A DNA stretch of 64,000 nucleotides from Neobacillus niacini (GTDB lineage Bacteria > Bacillota > Bacilli > Bacillales > Cytobacillaceae): NCBI RefSeq assembly GCF_000759675.1, contig NZ_BAWM01000020.1:45045-109044 (forward strand), written 5' to 3'. Made by a program: the position numbers and the translations under genes. Position 1 is the stretch's first letter. Each line of letters begins with the position of its first letter. The notes under the pieces are model-generated. The model made no database searches. It was given only the letters and a program-made list of their open reading frames with translations, and had not been told where the DNA came from. Of the stretch, positions 17,699 through 25,650 are shown piece by piece.

Positions 17699-18871
17699 TT
17701 ATGCTGTTGTAGAAAACATGTATTTTTTATAGTGATAGCGAATGGAGAAAATTAAACCCATTGCTAACATATTCCCCATCAACGAACTACCTCCATAGCT
17801 GATGAACGGTAATGGAATACCTGTAATCGGCAGCACACCTATCGTCATCCCGATATTTTGGAAAACGTGAAAAGTAATCATACTGATTACACCGACGCAA
17901 ATATACGTATAGAAATTATTCTTTGTTTCCATACCAACCTTTGTAATATGGTAAATCAACAAGAAAAATAAACTAACTAGCACACTTGCACCAATAAAAC
18001 CATACTCTTCTCCGACGACACTAAAGATAAAATCGGTATGGCTTTCAGGCAAATATACTTCTCTATTCCCGTATCCTTTACCACCAGTTTGTCCTGAGCC
18101 AATTGCTAAGAGTGATCTTGTCAGCTGGTAACCTGCTGAACTTTGAAAGTTATAGGGATCCAGCCAAGAGTAGATACGGCTAAATTGATACTGCTGCACA
18201 CCTAAATATTTTTCAAGAATCTCTGGCTTCAACAATACAAAATAAAAAATGACCGAAATAAGTGCAGTTCCAATTGAAAATATTGGTACTAGTAATTTCC
18301 ATGTTATGCCGGAAATAAAAATCATCCCTAAAAGGATCGCTAAAAATACGAGCGAAGTCCCTAAGTCTTGCTTAATAATAAGCATTAAGGGTACCATCGT
18401 GACGACGCAAAGCTTTATTAGCAGCCAAAAATCAGAGGAAATGGTTTTAACTGGGTTCTTTTGGTGATGATCATCAATTACTTTTGCTAACGCTAATATA
18501 ATAAAGATTTTGACAAACTCAGAGGGCTGGAGTGAACCAATCCCAGGTACCTTAAACCAGTTTTTTGCTCCATTAATCACCGGGGCAATGCTTTCTGGCG
18601 CTATGATTAAAAGAACAAGTAGAAATATTCCTACTCCGTAAGCATACCAAGTTAATTTTTTTAACTGGTCGGAGTCGAGCCTAATAACAGCGGCAATAAT
18701 TCCACACCCAATTCCATAAAAGATAATTTGCTTTATAAGGAAGTTACTGTCATATTGACCGCTTGCCTGAGCACTATAAATCGATAAACAGCTAGCCAGA
18801 AATAATAAAATTAATATGAAAACAAGATTATAATCAAGTTTTGAAGTTTTATTATTAGATGATGTCATCAT
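17699..18871 (-). CDS. FtsW/RodA/SpoVE-family peptidoglycan glycosyltransferase (RodA-like)
   Basis: 390-aa SEDS membrane protein with about ten transmembrane segments. It carries the family segments PSEFVKIFIILALAKVIDD, QYQFSRIYSWLDPYN and GSGQTGGKGYGN and ends with the PITGIPLPFISYGGSS motif. SEDS proteins polymerise lipid II into glycan strands with a partner PBP. Sequence and length favour RodA over FtsW or SpoVE. It is monocistronic. AAGGAGTG precedes two adjacent ATGs (18871, 18868). Confidence 0.88.
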   Translation of the reverse strand: MMTSSNNKTSKLDYNLVFILILLFLASCLSIYSAQASGQYDSNFLIKQIIFYGIGCGIIAAVIRLDSDQLKKLTWYAYGVGIFLLVLLIIAPESIAPVINGAKNWFKVPGIGSLQPSEFVKIFIILALAKVIDDHHQKNPVKTISSDFWLLIKLCVVTMVPLMLIIKQDLGTSLVFLAILLGMIFISGITWKLLVPIFSIGTALISVIFYFVLLKPEILEKYLGVQQYQFSRIYSWLDPYNFQSSAGYQLTRSLLAIGSGQTGGKGYGNREVYLPESHTDFIFSVVGEEYGFIGASVLVSLFFLLIYHITKVGMETKNNFYTYICVGVISMITFHVFQNIGMTIGVLPITGIPLPFISYGGSSLMGNMLAMGLIFSIRYHYKKYMFSTTA

Positions 18872-19004
18872 TCACACTCCTTTATGTCAAAACCTCAAAA
18901 GGAACTTGTACATTATTTCATTATATTTTCTTATAGAGCAAAGCACAACTTATAAACAGAGAATGGGTTAAATTACATATACAAAGAAAATGGAAGCTCC
19001 TTGT

Positions 19005-19781
19005 TTAGGCGCTTCCTTTGTCAGCGAAATATATACTTTTTATATCATCTGCCATCCAATGTAAATTGTTTGGCACCTGTGGGATCCCGTAGCCGATATA
19101 AAGTGGAGTCGTGACAAATCGGGGAACAATTTTCACATATATTCTTTTATTATAATGATGAAAGAAAAGATTGTAGCTGCTTGCTTTAAATGGGAAGTTA
19201 TTTAGAATATAATGCACGGCTTTTTGAAGATTAACCCCGAAGGTTTCGTTATACCTAGAATCGTCCATATCAATATTAAACTCATAAAATCCGACCTTCG
19301 GTTTTGTCGATAAAGTAAACGTGACCCCATCTTTTTCTTCTATAGTAATACCCTTGAACACTTCTTCCGATATGTTTTCCTTATAGTTAATATCATTTAA
19401 ACCAATTATCTGCATATGAGGATGCGCAATGGTCCCCCCTGACAATGGACCATGATTCTTAAAAAAAATAACCGATTCATATTTTCCTGTTTTATCAAGT
19501 TCAAGCCAATGCCTGATGGCAAACTGTAAGAGCATATGTAGATAGGGAAGCTCATAGGTAGATAATTCACCATGGCAATCATCCGTTTCAATCAATACCG
19601 TTTGGTAGGCATTTTCTAAAACAGGATATTTATTTTTTAAAAGTATGATTGGTCCATCCACTTCAATGAGATCTGTCAACTCTTCTCTTGCACAAAAAGG
19701 GCATGCTTGCTGTTTATTTCTAATATTTTCTGGTTTCTTAACTCCGATGGATGTATTGAAATGTAGATGGTTATTTTTCAA
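19005..19781 (-). CDS. GalT-like / HIT-superfamily protein (DUF4931)
   Basis: 258-aa cytosolic protein resembling galactose-1-phosphate uridylyltransferases. It has a CPFC zinc-type motif near residues 27-30 and the histidine motif HPHMQI near 120-125, like HxHxQ of the HIT/GalT superfamily. The usual GalT HPHPQ is altered, so the substrate may not be a hexose phosphate. It probably transfers or hydrolyses nucleotidyl groups. A weak hairpin (GGAAGC/GCTTCC, 18992-19016) overlaps its end. Confidence 0.7.
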   Translation of the reverse strand: MKNNHLHFNTSIGVKKPENIRNKQQACPFCAREELTDLIEVDGPIILLKNKYPVLENAYQTVLIETDDCHGELSTYELPYLHMLLQFAIRHWLELDKTGKYESVIFFKNHGPLSGGTIAHPHMQIIGLNDINYKENISEEVFKGITIEEKDGVTFTLSTKPKVGFYEFNIDMDDSRYNETFGVNLQKAVHYILNNFPFKASSYNLFFHHYNKRIYVKIVPRFVTTPLYIGYGIPQVPNNLHWMADDIKSIYFADKGSA

Positions 19782-19892
19782 ATGTGCAGCTCCTCTCCAA
19801 AAGTACTTAATTATATTTTATGGGAGATTCCGCCTCTTTTGCACTATTTTTGCCTTAGTAATATTTAAAAAATTTGCTCTGTTAAACTTGGT

Positions 19893-20023
19893 TGTTGATT
19901 TCCGTTCCAGGCACTTCGCTTTCCGCGGGCGACCGCCGAGCCTCCTCGACATTGCGTGTCTGCGGGGTCTCGCCTGTCTCGCTTATCCCGCAGGAGTCTT
20001 CGTGCCTGTAACGAAAATAAACA
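19893..20023. repeat. Imperfect palindromic repeat, copy 2 (131 bp)
   Basis: Same internal blocks as 11861-11994 (CCAGGCACTTCGCTTTCCGC, AGCCTCCTCG, GGGGTCTC, CCCGCAGGAGTCT, CGTGCCT). The terminal arms (19893-19906 and 20010-20023) pair 12 of 14. Arms differ from copy 1 while the core is conserved, so the copies diverged with arm pairing kept. Confidence 0.85.
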
Positions 20024-20140
20024 AGTGGTTAAAAACAACATTATTCTTTAACAAAGCCAAAAAATTATTAATTATTTGCTGATGATCGCGCATATCTATA
20101 CTATGTACAGGCTCTTATGGTGCAGAAAGAGAGGTTGAAT

Positions 20141-20923
20141 ATGTTAAGTAAATTAGAAGCACTCATATTAGGAATTATTCAAGGATTAACTGAATTTTTA
20201 CCAATTAGCAGTACGGGACACTTATATTTAGGACGGAATTTATTTGGATTACAGGAAGCGGGTCTATTACTTGATACCATGCTGCATGTAGGTACCTTAC
20301 TTGCCGTTTTTGTCTTTTATAAGGACGAGTTTATTAAGATTATTAGAAACCCCTTTAGTAAACTCACCTTCCTGTTAATTGTCGGAACGATTCCAGCTGT
20401 AGTGATAGGTCTGCTTTTTAAAGACTACTTTGAGGAAATATCTAAGACAGGAGTTACTATTGGGTGGGAGTTTTTAGTTACCGGTTTATTTCTATGGATT
20501 GCTGATTCAGCAAAGAACGGCTATAAAAAAATGGATGATATAAGTTATACCGATGCTCTGATCATTGGTTCCTTTCAGGCAGCTGCCATTTTCCCAGCGA
20601 TTTCACGCTCAGGTTTCACGATTGTGGCTGCACTATGGAGGAAATTAGACCACGAAACGGCTGCATATTTCTCTTTTCTCTTATCTACACCAGCCATTGC
20701 CGGAGCAGTCGTGCTTCAGTCATTAGATTTATTTAGCGGTACGGGAGAAGAAATCTCTCTATCTGCCTTGATTGTTGGTATTGTATCCTCTGCTGTTTTT
20801 GGATATTTTGCTGTAAAGTGGATGATTGGATTTTTAAAGAAACATTCCTTAAAACCTTTTGCCTTTTATGTCTGGGTGCTTGGCTTTGCTGTTTTGTTCT
20901 TCCAGTATATAGGGAAATTCTAA
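20141..20923 (+). CDS. uppP: Undecaprenyl-diphosphatase UppP (BacA)
   Basis: 260-aa integral membrane phosphatase that recycles undecaprenyl pyrophosphate, the wall lipid carrier, and confers bacitracin tolerance. Signature regions are GIIQGLTEFLPISSTGHL (near residues 11-28) and AIFPAISRSG. ATG at 20141 has GAGAGG 7 nt upstream and matches the family N-terminus; an in-frame GTG 24 nt earlier lacks a ribosome site. Just after its stop begins a 52-bp hairpin array whose first, degenerate unit reaches the 3' end of the gene. Confidence 0.95.
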   Translation: MLSKLEALILGIIQGLTEFLPISSTGHLYLGRNLFGLQEAGLLLDTMLHVGTLLAVFVFYKDEFIKIIRNPFSKLTFLLIVGTIPAVVIGLLFKDYFEEISKTGVTIGWEFLVTGLFLWIADSAKNGYKKMDDISYTDALIIGSFQAAAIFPAISRSGFTIVAALWRKLDHETAAYFSFLLSTPAIAGAVVLQSLDLFSGTGEEISLSALIVGIVSSAVFGYFAVKWMIGFLKKHSLKPFAFYVWVLGFAVLFFQYIGKF

Positions 20924-20936
20924 TGTATAATTTTTA

Positions 20937-21359
20937 TAGTGACCATGACTACTACTCTTATTGTTTTTCGGTCACTATAGACCTGCTTTAGTGACCGTGA
21001 CTGCCGCTCTTTTTCATTTTCGGCTACTATAGACCGCTTATATTGACCGTGACTGCTGCTCTTTTTGATTTTCGGTCACTCCAGACCCCTTGGAGTGACC
21101 CAACTTTCTCTCCTTTTCACTTTTCGGTCACTCCAACCCCTTTGGAGTGACCCAACTTTATCTTCTTTTCACTTTTCGGTCACTCTAGACTCCTTGGAGT
21201 GACCCACCTATCTCTTCTTTTCACTTTTCGGTCACTCCAGACTCCTTGGAGTGACCCAACTTTCTCTCCTTTTCACTTTTGGGTCACTCCAGACCCCTTG
21301 GAGTGACCCAACTATCTCTTCTTTTCACTTTTCGGTCACTCCAGACTCTAATTGTGACC
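20937..21359. repeat. 52-bp tandem hairpin array 1 (about 9 units)
   Basis: Left arms (GGTCACTCCA-like) begin at 20970, 21022, 21074, 21126, 21178, 21230, 21282 and 21334, exactly 52 bp apart. A right arm at 20937-20944 is the remnant of an earlier unit. Each unit is a 27-nt hairpin (arm, 7-nt loop such as GACCCCT, arm TGGAGTGACC) plus a pyrimidine-rich spacer. Units near uppP are degenerate, and unit 20970 has an A-T pair where most units have C-G. This fills the gene-free stretch 20924-21390. Confidence 0.95.
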
Positions 21360-21391
21360 AGACAGCCTTTTCCCACTCTATTTTAATGAAA

Positions 21392-21422
21392 AAAATGCGG
21401 CTCGTTTATCGAGTCGCATTTT
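21392..21422. terminator. Terminator between the hairpin array and azoR
   Basis: AAAATGCGGCTCG and CGAGTCGCATTTT pair over 13 bp with one G-U and a 5-nt loop; T-rich on both sides. Confidence 0.88.
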
Positions 21423-21431
21423 TGTTTGTTA

Positions 21432-22094
21432 TTATACTGTAACTTTTTCTTTTGCCATTTCTCTTGCTGCTTCAATAACTTGTTCTTTTGCTTTTGCCAT
21501 AATTTCAGGTACCTGTTTTGGGAAGTGATCCATACCTTCGGCAAACACGGTAGGTATTACTTCCATTCCTAAAAATCCTAAAACTTTTGTTAGAAAACGG
21601 TCACCAAATTCAAAGTCAACCATTGGGCCAGTTGAGTAGATTCCACCACGAGTTTGAATATGAAGGGCTTTGCGGTTCGTAAGAATTCCTTTAGCACCTT
21701 CCTTCGAATAGACAAACGTCTTATTCACAATAAATAAATTATCAAGGAAGGCTTTTAAAATAGCTGGGGAGCCAAAGTTCCATATTGGAGTTACAAACAC
21801 ATAATAATCAGCATCAATAAAGCGGTCTGCTAACGCATGCATGGCAGTTATTTGTTTTTGTTCCCCTTCTGTAAGTTCATCAAAGGTTTTGCCCATGAAG
21901 GATAATTTGGCACGAGCGTATAACAAATCCATATCAATTTGAGGGATATCCATATCATATAAATGCATATGTTCAATTTCTACTTCAGGCTTTTGATTTT
22001 TAAACTCTTCTAAAAAAGCCTCTCCAAGCTGCATACCCTTCGAAAGTTTTATATCATTTTTGGGGTTTACAGTTATATAAAGAAGTTTTGACAT
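21432..22094 (-). CDS. azoR: FMN-dependent NADH:quinone oxidoreductase / azoreductase
   Basis: 220-aa flavodoxin-fold enzyme of the AzoR family, which reduces quinones and azo dyes by two electrons using NADH. Recognisable are the N-terminal strand LLYITVNPK, the FMN-binding region FVTPIWNFGSPAILKAFLDN near residues 100-119, and the HIQTRGGIYS loop. GGGTGGAG precedes the start. In Bacillus such genes answer to quinone or thiol stress; a perfect palindrome upstream (22155-22174) may be its operator. Confidence 0.9.
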   Translation of the reverse strand: MSKLLYITVNPKNDIKLSKGMQLGEAFLEEFKNQKPEVEIEHMHLYDMDIPQIDMDLLYARAKLSFMGKTFDELTEGEQKQITAMHALADRFIDADYYVFVTPIWNFGSPAILKAFLDNLFIVNKTFVYSKEGAKGILTNRKALHIQTRGGIYSTGPMVDFEFGDRFLTKVLGFLGMEVIPTVFAEGMDHFPKQVPEIMAKAKEQVIEAAREMAKEKVTV

Positions 22095-22154
22095 CTGATC
22101 TCCACCCTTTTAATTTATATATTTTTTCTCTATCCATATAGTACAACAAACTTC

Positions 22155-22174
22155 ATTGTTCACTGATGAACAAT
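22155..22174. promoter_or_regulatory. Palindrome upstream of azoR (candidate operator)
   Basis: ATTGTTCA-CTGA-TGAACAAT, a perfect 8-bp inverted repeat with a 4-bp centre, about 60 bp upstream of the azoR start. It has the size and symmetry of a MarR/DUF24-type repressor site. The regulator is not identified. Confidence 0.45.
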
Positions 22175-22250
22175 AAGTGACGTTTATGAAGAAAGTGTGA
22201 ACTTTTCCGATTATCCGTGAACAAAAGGTGACAATTTCGAATAAAACCAA

Positions 22251-22280
22251 ACAAAACTTAACGAAACTTAACAAAAGTCA
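22251..22280. promoter_or_regulatory. Three 10-bp direct repeats upstream of the tungstate regulator
   Basis: ACAAAACTTA, ACGAAACTTA and ACAAAAGTCA follow one another at exactly 10 bp, one helical turn, about 60 bp upstream of the regulator start. A related ACAAAAGGTGAC is at 22221-22232. They could be binding sites for the helix-turn-helix protein encoded next. Confidence 0.4.
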
Positions 22281-22340
22281 CTTGAATCATATTATATTTG
22301 TATTATATTTTACAGTGCGAAAAGAGAGGAGGCATTATGG

Positions 22341-23279
22341 ATGAATGGAAAGGCTTATACACCAGATGAAGTAGCTCAACTGTTCCAAATCTCGAAACAT
22401 ACTGTTTATGAACTTATCAAGCGAGGTGAATTACAGGCATTTAAAGTTGGAAATAAAATGCGGATTGAACACGAAGAGATCGAAAGATATAAGGAGAGCA
22501 CAAAAGCTCCTGCAAAAAAAAAGCAGGTGGATCAGCCTAATATACAGACTTCTCTACCTATACGACTATCCGGAAGCCATGACTTTCTAGTTGAGCATTT
22601 TGTTAAACAAACAGCTAAAGATTTGCAGCTGCAGGTCCAGCCAACTTACATAGGCAGCCTTGAAGGCTTAATGATGCTTTATCGAGGGCAATCCGATATT
22701 GCAGCCATTCACCTTTTGGATCCAGCATCACAAGAATACAATCTCCCTTTTATCCATCAACTCTTTGTTTATGAATCCATATCTGTTGTTCGATTGGTCT
22801 CTAGAGAGCAAGGCTTTATTGTAGCAAAGGGAAATCCAAAAGGTATCTCTGACTTTTATGATCTTTCTAGAAATGAGGTTCAGTTTGTTAATCGTCAGAA
22901 AGGTGCGGGGACCAGATTTCTTTTAGACTCTATGCTTTCAAGAAATGGAATCGATCCAGTAAAAATAAGTGGTTACACGAACGAAGAATGGAACCATCTA
23001 TCAACAGCTTCTTATATAAGTAGAGGTATGGCTGATGTGGCCTTTGGAATTCAATCTGCCGCAAGTCATTTAGGTCTTGATTTCATACCGGTTGCTAAGG
23101 AACAATTTGATCTTGTGTTTCGCTTTACGAATGAAAACAAACAAAGCTTAACAGACTTAATTGAATATCTACAATCTCCAGAGTTTAAAAGCAGTTTAAC
23201 TGATTTAGAAGGCTATGATATACAAGATCTAGGAAAAATAATATACCAAACTAGTAAAACGGAGGAAACATCATGTTAA
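22341..23279 (+). CDS. HTH regulator with periplasmic-binding-like domain (tungstate/molybdate type)
   Basis: 312-aa cytosolic regulator. Residues ~5-55 are an excisionase/MerR-like helix-turn-helix (YTPDEVAQLFQISKHTVYEL, then FKVGNKMRIEHEEIERY). Residues ~75-300 resemble a PBP-like ligand-binding domain found in oxyanion sensors. It probably senses tungstate or molybdate and controls the transporter genes behind it. AGGAGG lies 9 nt before ATG 22341; an ATG at 22337 opens only a short other frame. It overlaps tupA by 7 bp. Confidence 0.8.
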   Translation: MNGKAYTPDEVAQLFQISKHTVYELIKRGELQAFKVGNKMRIEHEEIERYKESTKAPAKKKQVDQPNIQTSLPIRLSGSHDFLVEHFVKQTAKDLQLQVQPTYIGSLEGLMMLYRGQSDIAAIHLLDPASQEYNLPFIHQLFVYESISVVRLVSREQGFIVAKGNPKGISDFYDLSRNEVQFVNRQKGAGTRFLLDSMLSRNGIDPVKISGYTNEEWNHLSTASYISRGMADVAFGIQSAASHLGLDFIPVAKEQFDLVFRFTNENKQSLTDLIEYLQSPEFKSSLTDLEGYDIQDLGKIIYQTSKTEETSC

Positions 23280-24139
23280 AGAATCGCTTTTTTGCTACAC
23301 TATTTGTATTCATGCTTCTTATTTTATCAGCTTGTGGAAACACCGAACCTGATCAAGCTGACGCAAAAGAGAAAAAGACTGAACCCAAGGCAGAACCTAC
23401 TGAACTAATTCTTGCTACTACAACTAGCACACAAGACAGCGGTTTGTTAGATGTATTACTGCCCATCTTTGAAGAAGAAAACAATGTTAAAGTAAAAACG
23501 ATTGCAGTTGGTACAGGACAAGCATTAGAAATGGGGACAAAAGGTGAAGCAGATGTCCTTTTAGTTCATGCTCCTAAATCAGAAGAAGAACTTGTAACAA
23601 GCGGAGACGCTGTCAATCGTAAGCGCGTGATGTACAATGATTTCATTTTAGTAGGACCAAAAGATAATCCAGCAGGCGTAAGTGGAGAGGATATTAACGC
23701 AGCATTCCAAAAAATCAACGAAACAAAAGCTAATTTTGTTACTCGCGGTGATGATTCTGGTACACATAAAAAGGAATTAGGCATCTGGACTGCTGTCAAC
23801 ATCCAACCGAGTGGTGACACGTATATCTCAACAGGTCAAGGAATGGGTGCTTCTTTACAAATTGCAAATGAGAAAAATGGCTATATTTTAACGGACCGTG
23901 CTACTTGGCTTGCACAAGAAAAGAACTTAACAAATCTTAAAATTGTTGTTGAGGGCGGAAAAGATTTAATGAATATCTATCATGTCATGCAGGTAAATCC
24001 AGAGAAACACGACATGGTAAACAGTAAAGATGCAGAAAAGTTTGTAGAGTTTATGATTAGTAGCGAAACACAAGATGTAATCGAAGGTTTTGGTAAGGAA
24101 GATTACGGACAATCATTATTCTTTAAATATACCGAGTAA
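23273..24139 (+). CDS. tupA: Tungstate ABC transporter substrate-binding lipoprotein TupA
   Basis: 288-aa lipoprotein with signal ending ILSAC (Cys21). The TupA signature LATTTSTQDSGLLDVLLP follows near residues 46-63, then VGTGQALEMGTKGEADVLLVH. In this family the TTTS motif coordinates the oxyanion and gives high tungstate selectivity. GGAGG in the end of the regulator gene precedes the start. First transporter gene of a tupABC set. Confidence 0.92.
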   Translation: MLKNRFFATLFVFMLLILSACGNTEPDQADAKEKKTEPKAEPTELILATTTSTQDSGLLDVLLPIFEEENNVKVKTIAVGTGQALEMGTKGEADVLLVHAPKSEEELVTSGDAVNRKRVMYNDFILVGPKDNPAGVSGEDINAAFQKINETKANFVTRGDDSGTHKKELGIWTAVNIQPSGDTYISTGQGMGASLQIANEKNGYILTDRATWLAQEKNLTNLKIVVEGGKDLMNIYHVMQVNPEKHDMVNSKDAEKFVEFMISSETQDVIEGFGKEDYGQSLFFKYTE

Positions 24140-24159
24140 ACGCAGCTTATAGTGGAAGG

Positions 24160-24870
24160 GTGCAAGGCAGGATGGAACTAATAATTGATGGCTTAAGGAA
24201 AGCGATAGAGATGATTCTCACGGGCGATCGTGAGATTCTTGAAATAACCTGGCTGACGCTTAGAGTCTGCCTTATGGCTATCCTAATTAGTTCCTTGATT
24301 GGCTTGCCGTTTGGAATGTTCCTTGGGCTGAAAAGATTTAAAGGCAGAAAAGTAATCCTAACCCTCATTAATATTGGTATGGGCTTACCCCCCGTTGTGG
24401 CTGGCTTATGGATTACCATGCTCTTGTGGCGCTCTGGCCCCCTTGGTCATTTACAATTATTGTATTCCCCAACAGCGATTGTAATGGCACAAGTGCTTGT
24501 TTCCTTACCAATCGTAACTGGCTTAACAAGCTCTGCTTTTCAACAAATCAATGATAAAATGCTTTTACAAATAAAAGCATTAGGTGCAACAAAAATTCAA
24601 ACCATTATGATTCTTTTAAAACAAACGAAAATCGCCATTGTTGCTGCCATCATGGCAGGCTTTGGTCGTGTGATTGCTGAGGTCGGTGCTGCCATGATGG
24701 TCGGTGGGAATATTCAAGGAGATACGCGTATTCTCACCACTTCTATTGTCATGGAAGTATCAAAAGGGAACTTTGATGTCGCTCTTGCGATTTCCTTCAT
24801 TTTATTAACCGTTGCACTATTGATCACAGCAGCCTTAACGATGCTACAGCAAAGGAAGCGATTATCATGA
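24160..24870 (+). CDS. tupB: Tungstate ABC transporter permease TupB
   Basis: 236-aa permease with five to six hydrophobic segments and the ATPase-docking loop IKALGATKIQTIMILLKQ near residues 139-156. Starts either at the leading non-ATG codon (24160) or at ATG 24172 (MELIIDGL), which has GGATGG-type purines upstream. It overlaps tupC by 4 bp (ATGA). Similarity is to tungstate/molybdate TupB permeases. Confidence 0.9.
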   Translation: MQGRMELIIDGLRKAIEMILTGDREILEITWLTLRVCLMAILISSLIGLPFGMFLGLKRFKGRKVILTLINIGMGLPPVVAGLWITMLLWRSGPLGHLQLLYSPTAIVMAQVLVSLPIVTGLTSSAFQQINDKMLLQIKALGATKIQTIMILLKQTKIAIVAAIMAGFGRVIAEVGAAMMVGGNIQGDTRILTTSIVMEVSKGNFDVALAISFILLTVALLITAALTMLQQRKRLS

Positions 24871-25640
24871 ACCTATTGATTGAGCTTAAAAACATTACTT
24901 ACCAAGCGAATCATAAAAATATTCTTTCCATTCCTAATATCCAACTCCAAGCAGGTGAATTTCTTGGAATAATGGGACCTAATGGCGCTGGAAAAAGTAC
25001 ATTGCTTAAAGTAATGGCCATGCTAGACGGCATTAGTAGTGGTGAAATTTTCTACCGTGGGCAAGCTGTTCCAAAGGGAACTCCCTCACTTGAACTGCGG
25101 AGAAAATTCTCAGTAGCATTACAGCAAGCATTGTTATTAGAAGGCTCTGTTTTTCAAAATATTGCGATTGGCTTGAAGCTTAGAAATGTTCCCAAAGCAG
25201 AAATTAAAGAAAAGGTTTTGTTATGGATGGATCAGTTTCAAATCAGTCATCTTGCGAAAAAAAATGTCCATTTCCTTTCAGGTGGTGAGGCACAGCGTGT
25301 AAACCTTGCAAGAGCAATGATTGTCAAACCCGAAATTCTCTTTCTTGATGAACCCTTTTCGGCATTAGATTTTCCAACGAAAATTAAATTAATGGATGAC
25401 TTTAAAGGAATTATTAAAGGTTCGGGAACCACAACCGTCTTCGTCAGTCATGACTTGATGGAAATCAATTATCTAACCAATACTCTTGCCATTATTGTAA
25501 ATGGAGAGGTAAAGCAGTATGGACCTACCCAGAGGGTCCTTGAACATCCCAATTCAGCTACCTCTCCATTTCTTAATGAATGGAAGAAATTTTATCCCTT
25601 AAGCAACAATACAGTAAAGCCGCTATCCATCATGAGATAG
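24867..25640 (+). CDS. tupC: Tungstate ABC transporter ATPase TupC
   Basis: 257-aa ATPase with Walker A GPNGAGKST near residues 37-45, a slightly altered signature LSGGEAQR, and Walker B ILFLDEPFSALD. It lacks the C-terminal oxyanion-binding domain of ModC, consistent with TupC. The end of the gene forms part of a terminator hairpin shared with the convergent kinase gene. Confidence 0.9.
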   Translation: MNLLIELKNITYQANHKNILSIPNIQLQAGEFLGIMGPNGAGKSTLLKVMAMLDGISSGEIFYRGQAVPKGTPSLELRRKFSVALQQALLLEGSVFQNIAIGLKLRNVPKAEIKEKVLLWMDQFQISHLAKKNVHFLSGGEAQRVNLARAMIVKPEILFLDEPFSALDFPTKIKLMDDFKGIIKGSGTTTVFVSHDLMEINYLTNTLAIIVNGEVKQYGPTQRVLEHPNSATSPFLNEWKKFYPLSNNTVKPLSIMR

Positions 25641-25644
25641 CGGC
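25619..25644. terminator. Terminator after tupC
   Basis: GCCGCTATC and GATAGCGGC pair perfectly, followed by seven T on the plus strand. The right arm includes the tupC stop codon. Confidence 0.9.
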
Positions 25645-25650
25645 CTTTTT

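Noticed and set aside
19645..20082. 145-aa plus-strand ORF
   Set aside because: It runs antisense to the GalT-like gene and then through the palindromic repeat; no ribosome site or family resemblance. The repeat tends to create such spurious frames.
20937..21359. CRISPR array
   Set aside because: Repeat plus spacer has a constant 52-bp period, but the spacers are near-identical rather than unique, and no cas genes are nearby.
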